Assembly (NCBI RefSeq): GCF_030812315.1
Contig: NZ_JAUSSM010000021.1
Span: 1 to 41,707, forward strand
Direction of reading: 5' to 3'
Source: Arthrobacter oryzae
Lineage (GTDB): Bacteria; Actinomycetota; Actinomycetes; Actinomycetales; Micrococcaceae
DNA length: 41,707 nt
The notes under the pieces are model-generated. The model saw only the letters and a program-made list of their open reading frames with translations, was not told the DNA's origin and did no database searches. The first letter of the stretch is position 1, and each line of letters begins with the position of its first letter. A program made the position numbers and the translations under genes. This document shows positions 1-7,946 of this stretch, piece after piece.

Positions 1-99
1 CTGCTGAAGGACGTGGCAGAAGGCCGCGAAGTAGGCGACGCCACCACACTGGCAGACAACACCGTCATGGCCCAGATCGCACAGTCGCTCAAAAAGTAA
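1..99 (+). CDS. C-terminal end of an unidentified protein (partial)
   Basis: The window opens inside a reading frame that runs for 32 codons to a TAA stop. The visible tail is acidic then basic and ends in SLKK. The fragment is too short to assign. Its helical, charged character and the ABC operon just downstream would fit the end of a Gfo/Idh/MocA-type sugar oxidoreductase, but this is only a guess. A strong intrinsic terminator follows at 152-200, so this gene ends a transcription unit separate from the next operon. Confidence 0.6.
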   Translation: MLKDVAEGREVGDATTLADNTVMAQIAQSLKK

Positions 100-151
100 C
101 AGGCGCTCCCGGAACGCGGCTCCACGGCCACCGGTCCGCGCGCGCATCCAG

Positions 152-200
152 CGGCCCCGATTTCCCGTTTCACGACGGGAAAACGGGGCCGTATTTTTTT
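152..200 (+). terminator. Rho-independent terminator
   Basis: A 17-bp stem (152-168 against 175-191, one mismatch) closes a 6-nt loop and is followed by a run of seven T residues. It ends the transcript of the partial gene at the left edge. Confidence 0.9.
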
Positions 201-269
201 GTGACGATTCAAACACTGACCTTGGCAGAAATGTTGTTTCCCGTTCTTTCCTGTTCTCTTTTGAGAGGT

Positions 270-275
270 TATAGT
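270..275 (+). promoter_or_regulatory. Candidate -10 box of the first ABC operon
   Basis: TATAGT fits the actinobacterial TAnnnT consensus. Transcription would start near 282. No clear -35 is visible 17 bp upstream, which is common for regulated promoters. If correct, the CRP-type site at 282-297 covers the start point. Confidence 0.4.
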
Positions 276-281
276 CGGGAA

Positions 282-297
282 TGTGAGGTGTCTCACA
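282..297. promoter_or_regulatory. Perfect CRP/GlxR-type binding site
   Basis: TGTGAGGTGTCTCACA matches the TGTGA-N6-TCACA consensus of CRP and actinobacterial GlxR at all ten defined positions. It lies 25 bp before the ATG of the binding-protein gene and just downstream of the candidate -10. That placement suggests the bound regulator blocks transcription. A Crp/GlxR-type regulator is encoded at 17217-17894. Confidence 0.8.
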
Positions 298-322
298 AGC
301 GGCTTTTTTCAAGGGAGAGAAC

Positions 323-1633
323 ATGGCAGCACAGTTTGACGCGTCGGCAGTCCCGTATCCGAGCAGGCGGACCATCCTCAAGACCGTCGGAGTCGGTGCG
401 GCAGGCCTGGCCGGCATCCCGTTCCTCGCGGCCTGCACCGGGGGCAGCGGGCCGTCGGCCACCGGCTCCGACTCCCCCGGCCTGACGTTTGGTTCGGGGT
501 CCTCGGACGATGTCCCCAAGCGGGCGTACCAGGCTGTCACCGATGCATTCACCGCCAAGACAGGCAAGAAAGTCACCACCAACGTGGTGCCGCACAACGA
601 CTTCCAGAACAAGATCAACTCCTACCTGCAGGGCTCCCCGGACGACACCTTCACCTGGTTCGCCGGCTACCGCATGCAGTACTACGCGGAGAAAGGACTC
701 CTGGCTCCCATCGACGACGTCTGGGAGAGTATCGGGGGCAATTACTCCGAGGCGCTGAAGAAAGCCTCCACCGGCCCCGACGGGAAGCTGTACTTCGTAC
801 CCAACTACAACTACCCGTGGGGATTCTTCTACCGGAAGAGCCTCTGGGCGGAGAGAGGCTACGAAGTTCCCGAAACCTTCGACGCACTCAAGGCCCTGGC
901 CACAAGGATGAAGGCCGACGGCATCATTCCCATCGGCTTTGCCGACAAGGACGGCTGGCCGGCCATGGGCACCTTCGACTACATCAACATGCGGCTCAAC
1001 GGCTACCAGTTCCACGTGGACCTGTGCGCGCACAAGGAGTCCTGGGACCAGCAAAAGGTCAGCGCCGTTTTTGACACGTGGGCCGAACTTCTCCCCTTCC
1101 AGGACCCGGCAGCCCTCGGCCAGACGTGGCAGGATGCCGCCAAGGCGCTGGAGGCCAAGAAGACCGGAATGTACCTGCTGGGCTCCTTCGTGACCCAGCA
1201 GTTCACGGATCCCGCCGTCCTGGCCGACATCGGATTCTTCGCCTTCCCGGAGATCGCCATGGAAGGCCGGGACGCCGTCGAGGCCCCGATCGATGGCCTC
1301 CTGCTGTCCAAGAAGGGCGGCGAGAACACGGCTGCCCGCGACTTCATGTCGTTCCTCGGAACCGCCGAAGCGCAGGACGCGTACGCCGCGGTGGACGCGT
1401 CGAATATTGCCACTGCCAAGGGGACGGACACGTCCAAGTTCAGCCCCCTGAACAAAACATGCGCGGACACCATCGCGGACGCCAAGTACATCAGCCAGTT
1501 CTTCGACCGCGACGCCCTGCCGGCCATGGCCAACAACGTGATGATCCCGGCACTGCAAAGTTTCATCAAGGACGGCAGGATGGACGTCAAGAACCTCGAA
1601 ACCCAGGCCAAGACGCTCTACGCCGCGCAGTAG
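323..1633 (+). CDS. Carbohydrate ABC transporter substrate-binding lipoprotein (Tat type)
   Basis: The 436-residue protein is the extracellular sugar-binding component of a CUT1-type importer. The N-terminus carries twin arginines (SRRTILK, residues 14-20), a hydrophobic stretch and a lipobox LAAC with Cys38, so it is probably exported folded by Tat and lipid-anchored. The mature part has the usual SBP_bac_1 layout, including an early FTAKTGKKV segment and a tryptophan- and tyrosine-rich sugar cleft (for example YNYPWGFFYRKS). The start at 323 is supported by GGGAGAG 5 nt upstream. Two permease genes and a DeoR regulator follow, and no ATPase gene is present. The substrate cannot be read from sequence; a sugar or polyol is likely. 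Confidence 0.9.
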   Translation: MAAQFDASAVPYPSRRTILKTVGVGAAGLAGIPFLAACTGGSGPSATGSDSPGLTFGSGSSDDVPKRAYQAVTDAFTAKTGKKVTTNVVPHNDFQNKINSYLQGSPDDTFTWFAGYRMQYYAEKGLLAPIDDVWESIGGNYSEALKKASTGPDGKLYFVPNYNYPWGFFYRKSLWAERGYEVPETFDALKALATRMKADGIIPIGFADKDGWPAMGTFDYINMRLNGYQFHVDLCAHKESWDQQKVSAVFDTWAELLPFQDPAALGQTWQDAAKALEAKKTGMYLLGSFVTQQFTDPAVLADIGFFAFPEIAMEGRDAVEAPIDGLLLSKKGGENTAARDFMSFLGTAEAQDAYAAVDASNIATAKGTDTSKFSPLNKTCADTIADAKYISQFFDRDALPAMANNVMIPALQSFIKDGRMDVKNLETQAKTLYAAQ

Positions 1634-1683
1634 TTCCAGCCCAGTCGTTCCAGCCTGGTCGGCCCCGTATCACAGCCGGCCCG

Positions 1684-1739
1684 GCAGGAAGGAACGACGG
1701 CGGCGGCACCGCCTGCCGCCGTCGTCGTTCCTTCCCTGC
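1684..1739 (+). other. Intercistronic hairpin after the binding-protein gene
   Basis: A nearly perfect stem of about 25 bp (1684-1708 against 1714-1739, with a GU pair and one bulge) closes a 5-nt loop in the 132-bp gap between the binding-protein and permease genes. No T-run follows, so it is more likely a 3'-end stabiliser or attenuator than a full terminator. Such hairpins commonly raise binding-protein levels above permease levels. Confidence 0.75.
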
Positions 1740-1765
1740 ATCCGGACCAAGCGAGGGAAAACGTT

Positions 1766-2737
1766 ATGAGCAGCACCGCAAGAGAACTGGTTCCGCCCGA
1801 AGCAAGGGAGCCCGAAGGCGCTCCCGTCAGGCGTACCAAAGGCGGGCGGGTCCGCCGCCTGTCCGGACGCGACAAGCTTGTCCTGTCGCTGATGGTGGGC
1901 ATTCCCACCCTGATCGAGCTAACGCTGGTGTGGCTGCCGACACTGATGTCGGTGGGCCTCAGTTTCACCCGGTGGAACGGCCTGGACCTTGGCGGCATCC
2001 GCCCGGCAGGCCTGGACAACTACCAGTACGTCACCCAGGACTACCCGCCGTTCTGGCCCGCCGTGCAGCACAACCTGCTGTGGCTCCTGTTCCTGGCCCT
2101 CGTGGCCACCCCGCTGGGTCTGCTCCTGGCCGTGCTGCTGGACCAGAACATCCGCGGCAGCAAGATCTACCAGAGCATCTTCTTTGCACCCGTCATGCTC
2201 TCGCTTGCCCTCATCGGCATCATCTGGCAGCTCTTCTACCAGCGCGACAACGGGCTGCTGAACTTCCTCCTCGGCACTGCCGGGACGCCACAGGCCGTGG
2301 ACTGGTTCGGGGACTCGTCCGTCAATATCTGGGCCGCCATGATCGCTGCCACGTGGCGGCACGCCGGCTACGTCATGCTCCTGTACCTGGCAGGGCTCAA
2401 AGGTGTGGACCCCAGCCTCAAGGAGGCCGCGGCCATCGATGGCGCCAACGGCTTCCAGACCTTCTTCCGCGTCGTCTTTCCCGCCATGCGCCCCATCAAC
2501 ATCGTGATTGTGGTCATCACCATCATCGAATCCCTGCGCGCCTTTGACGTTGTCTACGTCATCAACCGCGGCACCAACGGCCTGGAGATGCTCAGCGCGC
2601 TGGTGATCCAGAACCTGGTGGGCGAAGGCCAGGTGATCGGCGTCGGCTCGGCACTGGCCGTGGTGCTGCTGGTCATTTCCCTCGTCCCCATCGTTTTCTA
2701 CCTAAGCCGCACCTTCGGCAAGGAGGGCAAAGCATGA
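1766..2737 (+). CDS. Carbohydrate ABC transporter permease (MalF/UgpA-like)
   Basis: The 323-residue inner-membrane protein is the first permease of the importer. After a cytoplasmic basic N-terminus (residues 1-40) it has about six membrane segments. The EAA loop that contacts the ATPase reads EAAAIDGANGFQTFFRVVFP, the standard EAAxxDGAxxxQxFxxVxxP form. The start ATG at 1766 has a GCGAGGGAAA ribosome-binding region. The stop overlaps the next start by 4 bp (ATGA), so the two permeases are translationally coupled. No ATP-binding subunit is encoded nearby, so a shared MsiK-like ATPase presumably powers it. Confidence 0.92.
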   Translation: MSSTARELVPPEAREPEGAPVRRTKGGRVRRLSGRDKLVLSLMVGIPTLIELTLVWLPTLMSVGLSFTRWNGLDLGGIRPAGLDNYQYVTQDYPPFWPAVQHNLLWLLFLALVATPLGLLLAVLLDQNIRGSKIYQSIFFAPVMLSLALIGIIWQLFYQRDNGLLNFLLGTAGTPQAVDWFGDSSVNIWAAMIAATWRHAGYVMLLYLAGLKGVDPSLKEAAAIDGANGFQTFFRVVFPAMRPINIVIVVITIIESLRAFDVVYVINRGTNGLEMLSALVIQNLVGEGQVIGVGSALAVVLLVISLVPIVFYLSRTFGKEGKA

Positions 2738-3663
2738 GCACCACCACCACCGCCCGGGGCGGCAGTCGCGCAGGCAGAACCGATTCGGCTGCCGGGCTTC
2801 GCTCCGGCAGCCGGCCAAAGCGCCACTACGGCACCCACATCTTCCTCGCCGTCATGGCCGTCATGTGGCTGGTCCCACTGGGCTGGTCGCTCTTCACCGC
2901 CCTGCGACCGGTGGCGTCGACCAACGAGCACGGCTATTTCAGCCTGGCCGGCGACTTCAACTTCAACAACTTCGCCCAGGCCTGGACGCAGGGCGGATTT
3001 GCCACCTACTTCTGGAACTCCGTGATCATTACGGTCCCGGCAGTGCTGCTGACCCTGTTCCTGGCGTCCCTGATGGCGTTCGCCGTGAGCCGCGTGAGCT
3101 GGAAGTTCAACATCACCCTGCTCATCATGTTCACGGCCGGCAACCTGCTGCCGCCGCAGGTCCTTGCCGCCCCGCTGTTCGAAATGGCAAAGCACTTCGA
3201 GGTGCCGTATTCCTTCAGCGATTCCGGCAACATGCTGAATACGTACATCGTGGTGATCGCCGTCAACACGGCCTTCCAGATGGGTTTCTGCACCTTCGTC
3301 CTGTCCAACTACATGAAGGCGCTCTCCGCAGATCTGACCGAAGCCGCGCTGGTGGACGGCGCCGGCATCTGGCGACAGTACCGGGAGATCATCATGCCGC
3401 TGTGCCGGCCCGCGTTTGCCGCCCTCGGCACCCTGCAGGTCATCTTCATCTACAACGACTACTTCTGGCCGCTGATCTTCATCCAGAGCGGCAACCGGCT
3501 CCCCATCACCACCGCAATCAACAACCTCCAGGGCCAGTTCCTGAACAACTACAACCTCCTGGCGGCCGGCGCCGTCATTACCGTGATCCCCACGCTGGTG
3601 ATCTACCTGCTCCTGCAACGGCAGTTTGTTGCAGGGCTGACTCTTGGTTCCAGCAAGGGGTAG
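2734..3663 (+). CDS. Carbohydrate ABC transporter permease (MalG/UgpE-like)
   Basis: The 309-residue protein is the second permease subunit. A basic N-terminus of about 30 residues precedes six predicted membrane segments. The EAA loop reads EAALVDGAGIWRQYREIIMP, followed by the typical MalG-type C-terminus ending in QRQFVAGLTLGSSKG. The start overlaps the stop of the preceding permease in an ATGA, with AAGGAGGGC just upstream inside that gene. It should form a heterodimer with the preceding protein. Confidence 0.92.
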   Translation: MSTTTTARGGSRAGRTDSAAGLRSGSRPKRHYGTHIFLAVMAVMWLVPLGWSLFTALRPVASTNEHGYFSLAGDFNFNNFAQAWTQGGFATYFWNSVIITVPAVLLTLFLASLMAFAVSRVSWKFNITLLIMFTAGNLLPPQVLAAPLFEMAKHFEVPYSFSDSGNMLNTYIVVIAVNTAFQMGFCTFVLSNYMKALSADLTEAALVDGAGIWRQYREIIMPLCRPAFAALGTLQVIFIYNDYFWPLIFIQSGNRLPITTAINNLQGQFLNNYNLLAAGAVITVIPTLVIYLLLQRQFVAGLTLGSSKG

Positions 3664-3721
3664 ACCATGATGGACTCTGACGGGGACAGCCTCCCCCGAG
3701 CCGCAGCCCGAAAGGAATTCC

Positions 3722-4513
3722 ATGCTTCCCGCAGCACGCCATCAGGCAATTGTGGACGCCGTCCAGCGCGAAAGGGTGGTCCGTGTCTCGGACCTCGCCC
3801 AGCAGCTGGGCGTGTCGCTGATGACCGTCCGGCGGGACATCGAGCTGCTCGAGGAAGGCGGCCGGGTGGAGCGGATCCATGGCGGTGCCAAGCTCCCCGG
3901 GGATGCCAGCACCCATGAGCCCGGCTTCGAGCAGAAGTCCACGCAGCTAACAGCGGAGAAAAGGGCCATTGCGCTGGAAGCGGCCTCCCTGGTCCATGAG
4001 GGGATGGCCGTGGGACTGGGTGCGGGAACCACCACGTGGGCGCTGGCAAAGGAACTGGTCAACGGCCCGCGCATCACGGTGGTGACCAACTCCATCCGCA
4101 TTGCCGACCTCTTCCACCACGGCTCGTCCTCCGGTGCGGGACGTTACGGCTCCACGGTGATCCTGATCGGCGGCGAGCGCACGCCGTCGGACGCGCTGGT
4201 GGGGCCCATCGCAACGGCGGCCCTCAAGCAGTTGCACCTGGACCTGCTGTTCCTGGGCGTGCACGGCATGGACCCCGATGCCGGCTTCACCACTCCCAAC
4301 CTGCTTGAGGCCGAGACCGACCGGGCGTTCGTGGCGGCCTCACGCAGGGTGGTGGTAGTGGCCGACCACACCAAATGGGGGACGCAGGGGATGAGCACCA
4401 TCGCTGAGTTCGAGGAGGCCGACGAGGTCATCAGCGACGCCGGCCTCAGCGCGGACGCGCGGCGCCTCCTGGAGGAAAGCGTCAGCCGGCTGCGGATCGT
4501 CAGCGCGGGCTAA
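3722..4513 (+). CDS. DeoR/GlpR-family transcriptional regulator
   Basis: The 263-residue protein has an N-terminal DeoR winged helix (residues 1-57: RHQAIVDAVQRERVVRVSDLAQ, then SLMTVRRDIELLEEGG, then the family signature RIHGGAKL). A C-terminal DeoRC sugar-phosphate sensor domain of the ISOCOT fold follows, with the nucleotide/sugar-phosphate-loop-like VGLGAGTTTWALAKEL and the LFLGVHGMDPDAGFT segment. The start ATG at 3722 follows GAAAGGAATTC. It is the last gene of the transporter operon, 58 bp after the second permease, and most likely controls that operon in response to a phosphorylated sugar. I did not find an obvious DeoR operator. Confidence 0.93.
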   Translation: MLPAARHQAIVDAVQRERVVRVSDLAQQLGVSLMTVRRDIELLEEGGRVERIHGGAKLPGDASTHEPGFEQKSTQLTAEKRAIALEAASLVHEGMAVGLGAGTTTWALAKELVNGPRITVVTNSIRIADLFHHGSSSGAGRYGSTVILIGGERTPSDALVGPIATAALKQLHLDLLFLGVHGMDPDAGFTTPNLLEAETDRAFVAASRRVVVVADHTKWGTQGMSTIAEFEEADEVISDAGLSADARRLLEESVSRLRIVSAG

Positions 4514-4544
4514 CCCCGGCGCCGGGCCGTTTGCCGTCCTGCTG

Positions 4545-5573
4545 CTACGGGCAGCCGCAGGACTGCCTGACCAGCAGCCGTGTGGGGAAGACGTGGTGAC
4601 GGGGCGGTTCGCCGCGGTCCGCTCCGACCAGCGCCCGCACCGCGGCGTCCGCCATGTCGCGCACCGGCTGTTCCACGGTGGTCAGCGGGGGCCACGAATA
4701 TTCGGCCTCCACCGAACCATCGAAGGCGGCCAGGGCAATGTCCTCGGGAACGGAGAGTCCGGCTTCATGGAGGGCCCGGAGGATGCCCACCGCCTGCATG
4801 TCCGAGCTCGCGAAAATAGCGGTGGGGCGGTGGCCCGACGCCAAGAGGCGCTTACCTGCCGCGTAGCCCCCGTCCCGGGTGAAGGCGCTGCGCGCGATCG
4901 GGCCCTCCGGGAGGCCCGCGGCCTTGAGCGCCTGCAGCCAGCCCTGTTCGCGATCATCGGCCTCGTTGGCCGTGGTGGTACCCATGGCGAGTCCGATATT
5001 GGTATGCCCATGCCCGATCAGGTGTTCCACGGCAGTGCGGGCGCCCCCGGCGAGGTCCACGCCGACGCTCGTGACGCCGGCAGGCTTCTCGCTGTGGCTG
5101 AGCAGGACCGATGAAATCTCCGCCGATTCAAGATCCGCAAGGTCCGGTTCGGAGAGGACGCTCGCAAGCACGACGCCGTCCACCTGACGGGCGGCCAGGT
5201 TGCGGATGTGCCGGCGTTCCTTGGCAAGATCGCCGTCGGAGTTGGTCAGGAACAAGGCATAACCGAGTTCGCCGGCGGCGTCCTCCACGGCGTGCGCCAG
5301 CAGCGAAAAGAACGGGTTGCTGTTGTCCGGGATGATCAGGCCGATGGTCTCGCTGGATCCCAGTTTCAGCGCGCGTGCCGCCGCGTTGGGGCGGTAGCCC
5401 AGGACGCGGATCGCGTCCTGGACCTTCGCCTCGGTGGCCGGCGCAACCCGCTTGGGCCCGCCGTTGACAACGTAACTGACCACGGCCGTGCTCACGCCTG
5501 CGTAGCGGGCAACATCCTTGCGTGTTACCGGGCCTCGGGGAGTGTGCGTTGCGGAAGTGGTCATGGAGTACAT
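4545..5573 (-). CDS. LacI-family transcriptional regulator
   Basis: The 342-residue repressor has a LacI helix-turn-helix (residues 17-40: TRKDVARYAGVSTAVVSYVVNG) with hinge helix RPNAAARAL, and a periplasmic-binding-protein-like sugar-sensing domain (from SETIGLIIPDNSNPFFS to TVEQPVRDMADAAVRAL). It ends in CGCP. The start at 5573 is 5 nt after the stop of the oxidoreductase upstream, so both are probably one transcript. ATG at 5562-5564 (Met4) is an alternative start, and neither has a strong ribosome-binding site. It probably controls the divergent alpha-galactoside operon and its own transcript through the operators at 6856-6878 and 6934-6951. Confidence 0.93.
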   Translation of the reverse strand: MYSMTTSATHTPRGPVTRKDVARYAGVSTAVVSYVVNGGPKRVAPATEAKVQDAIRVLGYRPNAAARALKLGSSETIGLIIPDNSNPFFSLLAHAVEDAAGELGYALFLTNSDGDLAKERRHIRNLAARQVDGVVLASVLSEPDLADLESAEISSVLLSHSEKPAGVTSVGVDLAGGARTAVEHLIGHGHTNIGLAMGTTTANEADDREQGWLQALKAAGLPEGPIARSAFTRDGGYAAGKRLLASGHRPTAIFASSDMQAVGILRALHEAGLSVPEDIALAAFDGSVEAEYSWPPLTTVEQPVRDMADAAVRALVGADRGEPPRHHVFPTRLLVRQSCGCP

Positions 5574-5578
5574 GCTAG

Positions 5579-6781
5579 CTATGCACCCTGCGGAGCGTCG
5601 CCAAAATCGCGGATGGGCAGGCGTTCGCCGTTCTGCCGGGCCGAGGCATGGGCCACGATTCCGGGAAGCGTGAACCGCGCGGCTACCCAGGCATTGACGG
5701 GCGGCAGCGTTCCATCGTTGACCGCCGTCACGAAGTCGTCCACCAGGAACTGGTGGCTGCCTTCGTGGCCGGTCGGAGCGCCGAGGAATTCGTCCGGCAG
5801 GCGTCCACGGTCGTGCACCGGGGCAAGCCCGGAGATAAAGGCATCACGCAGTTCGGGGGCAACGCCGGACAGCGAGGGATCATCCAGCGGGATGCTGGGC
5901 CGGGTTTCCACCTGGTCCGAGATGTCGTGGACGTTTTCCTTGTCCTGCCACACCGTCACCTTTGCGAGCTGCTCGAAGCTGGCCTCGGTGCCGAAAAAGC
6001 GGAACCGGGATTCGCGGATGTGGGAGGGGTAGCCCACCCGGCGCATCTCGTTGGTGCGCATCGCACCGCCGTCGTTCAGCTCAAAGAGCGCGGTGGCGTT
6101 GGAGAAGTCGTTGTCGAACATGCTCACGTCCTTGTCGAAGACGCCGTCCCGCCGGTCATCCTTGACGCCGATGCAGCTGACGCTGACTGCGTGCGAGGGC
6201 AGGACACCCAGGACGCCGCCGATTGCGTGTGTGGGGTACAGCATCGGCGGGTAGCTGGCCGTCGCCTTCCATTCCTCTCCGCCGCTGTACTGGTAGGCGT
6301 CGTAGAAGCCGAGGTCCATGTCATGGACGTAGTCGCCTTCGCTGTAGAAGATCCTTCCGAATTTGCCGGCGGCGTGCTGGTTGCGGGCGTAGACCGTGGC
6401 GGGGTTGTAGTAGCTGGTCTCCCCCATGGCGTAAACGAGGCCGGTTTCCTTCACGGCCTTGATGATGCGTTCGATCTCTTCTTCCGAGACTGCCATGGGA
6501 ACAGCGGAGTAGACGTGCTTTCCGGCGCGCAGCGCCTGCTCCACGAGGGGACCGTGGGTCCAGCGCTGCGTGAAAATGGCGACGGCGTCGACGTCGGACG
6601 CCAGCAGTTCCTCGAAGCTCGCCTTGGTGCCGTCGAGCCCCCAGTGCTCCAGCGCCGCGGCGGCGCGCTCCGGCCGTTCGTCCACGACAAAGACCTCGCT
6701 CACGCCCGGGTGGAGTTTGAAGAGGTGGGCAAAGTGGCCGCCGAACTGTCCGACGCCGACGACTCCGATAGAAAACGTCAT
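5579..6781 (-). CDS. Gfo/Idh/MocA-family NAD(P)-dependent oxidoreductase
   Basis: The 400-residue enzyme has an N-terminal Rossmann domain with GVGQFGGHF (residues 9-17), an acidic residue at the end of beta2 (VVDERPER) suited to NAD binding, and AVPMAVS in the place of the family's usual EKPxA. The C-terminal half is the GFO_IDH_MocA_C beta-sheet domain. Such enzymes oxidise or epimerise sugars and cyclitols; the substrate here is unknown. A good AGGAAAGG ribosome-binding site precedes the ATG. The gene is divergent from the alpha-galactoside importer and shares its control region, so it may act on a sugar from that pathway. Confidence 0.88.
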   Translation of the reverse strand: MTFSIGVVGVGQFGGHFAHLFKLHPGVSEVFVVDERPERAAAALEHWGLDGTKASFEELLASDVDAVAIFTQRWTHGPLVEQALRAGKHVYSAVPMAVSEEEIERIIKAVKETGLVYAMGETSYYNPATVYARNQHAAGKFGRIFYSEGDYVHDMDLGFYDAYQYSGGEEWKATASYPPMLYPTHAIGGVLGVLPSHAVSVSCIGVKDDRRDGVFDKDVSMFDNDFSNATALFELNDGGAMRTNEMRRVGYPSHIRESRFRFFGTEASFEQLAKVTVWQDKENVHDISDQVETRPSIPLDDPSLSGVAPELRDAFISGLAPVHDRGRLPDEFLGAPTGHEGSHQFLVDDFVTAVNDGTLPPVNAWVAARFTLPGIVAHASARQNGERLPIRDFGDAPQGA

Positions 6782-6843
6782 TGTTTACCTTTCCTGACTG
6801 CCCGCAGGTCCGGGCATGAAGAGCCCCGTGTGGGCTTGCCGAA

Positions 6844-6872
6844 AGTCTTGCACTGCAATCTACTCGAGTCAA
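6844..6872 (-). promoter_or_regulatory. Candidate promoter of the oxidoreductase-LacI transcript
   Basis: Read on the minus strand, TTGACT (6867-6872) and AAGACT (6844-6849) are separated by 17 bp. The -35 is good and the -10 is imperfect. The LacI-like operator at 6856-6878 overlaps the -35 and spacer, which would give autoregulation. Confidence 0.45.
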
Positions 6873-6878
6873 CAGATT
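6856..6878. promoter_or_regulatory. LacI-type operator O1
   Basis: The left half CAATCTACTCG is identical to that of operator O2 at 6933-6943. The right half is weaker but ends in AGATT, giving CAATCT/AGATTG symmetry. The central CG dinucleotide is typical of LacI-family sites. The two CG centres are 77 bp apart, a distance compatible with DNA looping. Confidence 0.6.
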
Positions 6879-6922
6879 GAGAGAGTCCAGAAGTAACTTT
6901 CAATGTTTTCAAGGGAAATAGC

Positions 6923-6951
6923 TTGCCTCCCTCAATCTACTCGTGTAGATT
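6923..6951 (+). promoter_or_regulatory. Promoter of the alpha-galactoside operon with LacI-type operator O2
   Basis: TTGCCT (6923-6928) and TAGATT (6946-6951) are 17 bp apart and form a good promoter. The palindrome AATCTAC-TCGT-GTAGATT (6934-6951, perfect 7-bp arms around a central CG) fills the spacer and the -10. A LacI repressor bound here would directly exclude RNA polymerase. Confidence 0.7.
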
Positions 6952-6961
6952 TCTATCCAGT

Positions 6962-6977
6962 TGTTACCCACATCACA
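6962..6977. promoter_or_regulatory. CRP/GlxR-like site
   Basis: TGTTACCCACATCACA matches TGTGA-N6-TCACA at nine of ten defined positions. It lies just downstream of the promoter and before the ribosome-binding site of the first permease gene, the same arrangement as in the operon starting at 323. Confidence 0.5.
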
Positions 6978-6995
6978 GTCAGGAAAGGGTCGAAG

Positions 6996-7937
6996 ATGAC
7001 CACCCTTACCAAGCACGCGAGTACTGCCCCGCTCCGGGCGGGAGCTCAAAAGCCACGCGGCGGCCTACGCCGGTTCGGCGACATCAAGATCGCACTCCTC
7101 TTCATTGCCCCGGCCATGATCGGGTTCATCTTTTTCTACGTTGTCCCAACCATCCGCGGCGTGTACCTGAGCTTCACGGAGTACAACATCCTCGGAGACC
7201 CGGAATGGGTGGGGATGGACAATTACTCGGCGATCGCCAAGGATCCGCTCTTCTGGAATTCCCTGGCCGTCACAGGCCAGTACGTCTTCCTCAACATCGT
7301 CCTCCAGACCGCCCTTGCCCTGGGCCTGGCCCTCCTGATGCACAAGGTCGCGAAGTCCACCCTCATCCGCGGCGCCTTGCTGCTGCCCTGGATGATGTCA
7401 AACGTCATCGCGGCACTGCTCTGGTTCTGGATGCTCGATTATCAGATCGGCGTCGTCAACCAGTTCATCGAATGGGCCGGCCTCCCCCGTGTCGCGTTCT
7501 TTGGAAGCGAGGAGTGGGCCATCCCCACCCAGGCCGTGATCAACACCTGGCGCCACATGGGCTACACCGCCCTGCTCATCTTCGCCGGCATGCAGGCCAT
7601 CCCGGGCCACATCTATGAAGTAGCCAAACTCGACGGCGCTTCACCGTTCCAGACCTTCCGCAAGATCACTATTCCGCTGCTGCGGCCGGTGCTGGTCCTC
7701 GTCCTCGTCGTAACGGTGATCGGCTCCTTCCAGGTCTTCGACACCGTTTCCGTAACGACACAGGGCGGCCCGGTCAACGCCACCCGCGTCATCCAGTACT
7801 ACATCTACCAGCGCGCCTTCACCGAGTCGGACTTCGGCTACGGATCTGCAATCGCCGTCATTCTCTTCCTCATCCTCGCCCTCGTGGCCTTCATCCAGAT
7901 GAAGTTCCTCAAGGGCAACGAGTCGGACCTGGACTAG
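6996..7937 (+). CDS. Carbohydrate ABC transporter permease (likely alpha-galactoside importer)
   Basis: The 313-residue permease has six predicted membrane segments and an EAA loop EVAKLDGASPFQTFRKITIP. I chose the ATG at 6996 because AGGAAAGGG lies 6 nt upstream. A longer in-frame start at 6903 would place the promoter and operator inside the coding sequence and would add a non-membrane leader absent from this family. It is the first gene of an operon with a second permease, a lipoprotein and an alpha-galactosidase, so the likely cargo is melibiose, raffinose or related alpha-galactosides. Confidence 0.92.
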   Translation: MTTLTKHASTAPLRAGAQKPRGGLRRFGDIKIALLFIAPAMIGFIFFYVVPTIRGVYLSFTEYNILGDPEWVGMDNYSAIAKDPLFWNSLAVTGQYVFLNIVLQTALALGLALLMHKVAKSTLIRGALLLPWMMSNVIAALLWFWMLDYQIGVVNQFIEWAGLPRVAFFGSEEWAIPTQAVINTWRHMGYTALLIFAGMQAIPGHIYEVAKLDGASPFQTFRKITIPLLRPVLVLVLVVTVIGSFQVFDTVSVTTQGGPVNATRVIQYYIYQRAFTESDFGYGSAIAVILFLILALVAFIQMKFLKGNESDLD

Positions 7938-7946
7938 GAGCCCCGC

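Noticed and set aside
293..1558. Long minus-strand frame opposite the first binding-protein gene
   Set aside because: It is an antisense shadow of a clear lipoprotein gene, is rich in Gly/Val/Arg without domain signs, and has no ribosome-binding site. The same holds for 7641-8888, 11334-12515, 23339-25024 and 25615-26931, all opposite well-supported genes.
4514..4544. Terminator between the convergent DeoR and LacI genes
   Set aside because: Only a short self-complementary GC stretch (CCCGGCGCCGGG) is present, with no usable loop and no T-run.
6903..6995. N-terminal extension of the permease gene from ATG 6903
   Set aside because: It would put the promoter, the LacI operator and the CRP-like site inside the coding region, and ATG 6996 has a strong ribosome-binding site.
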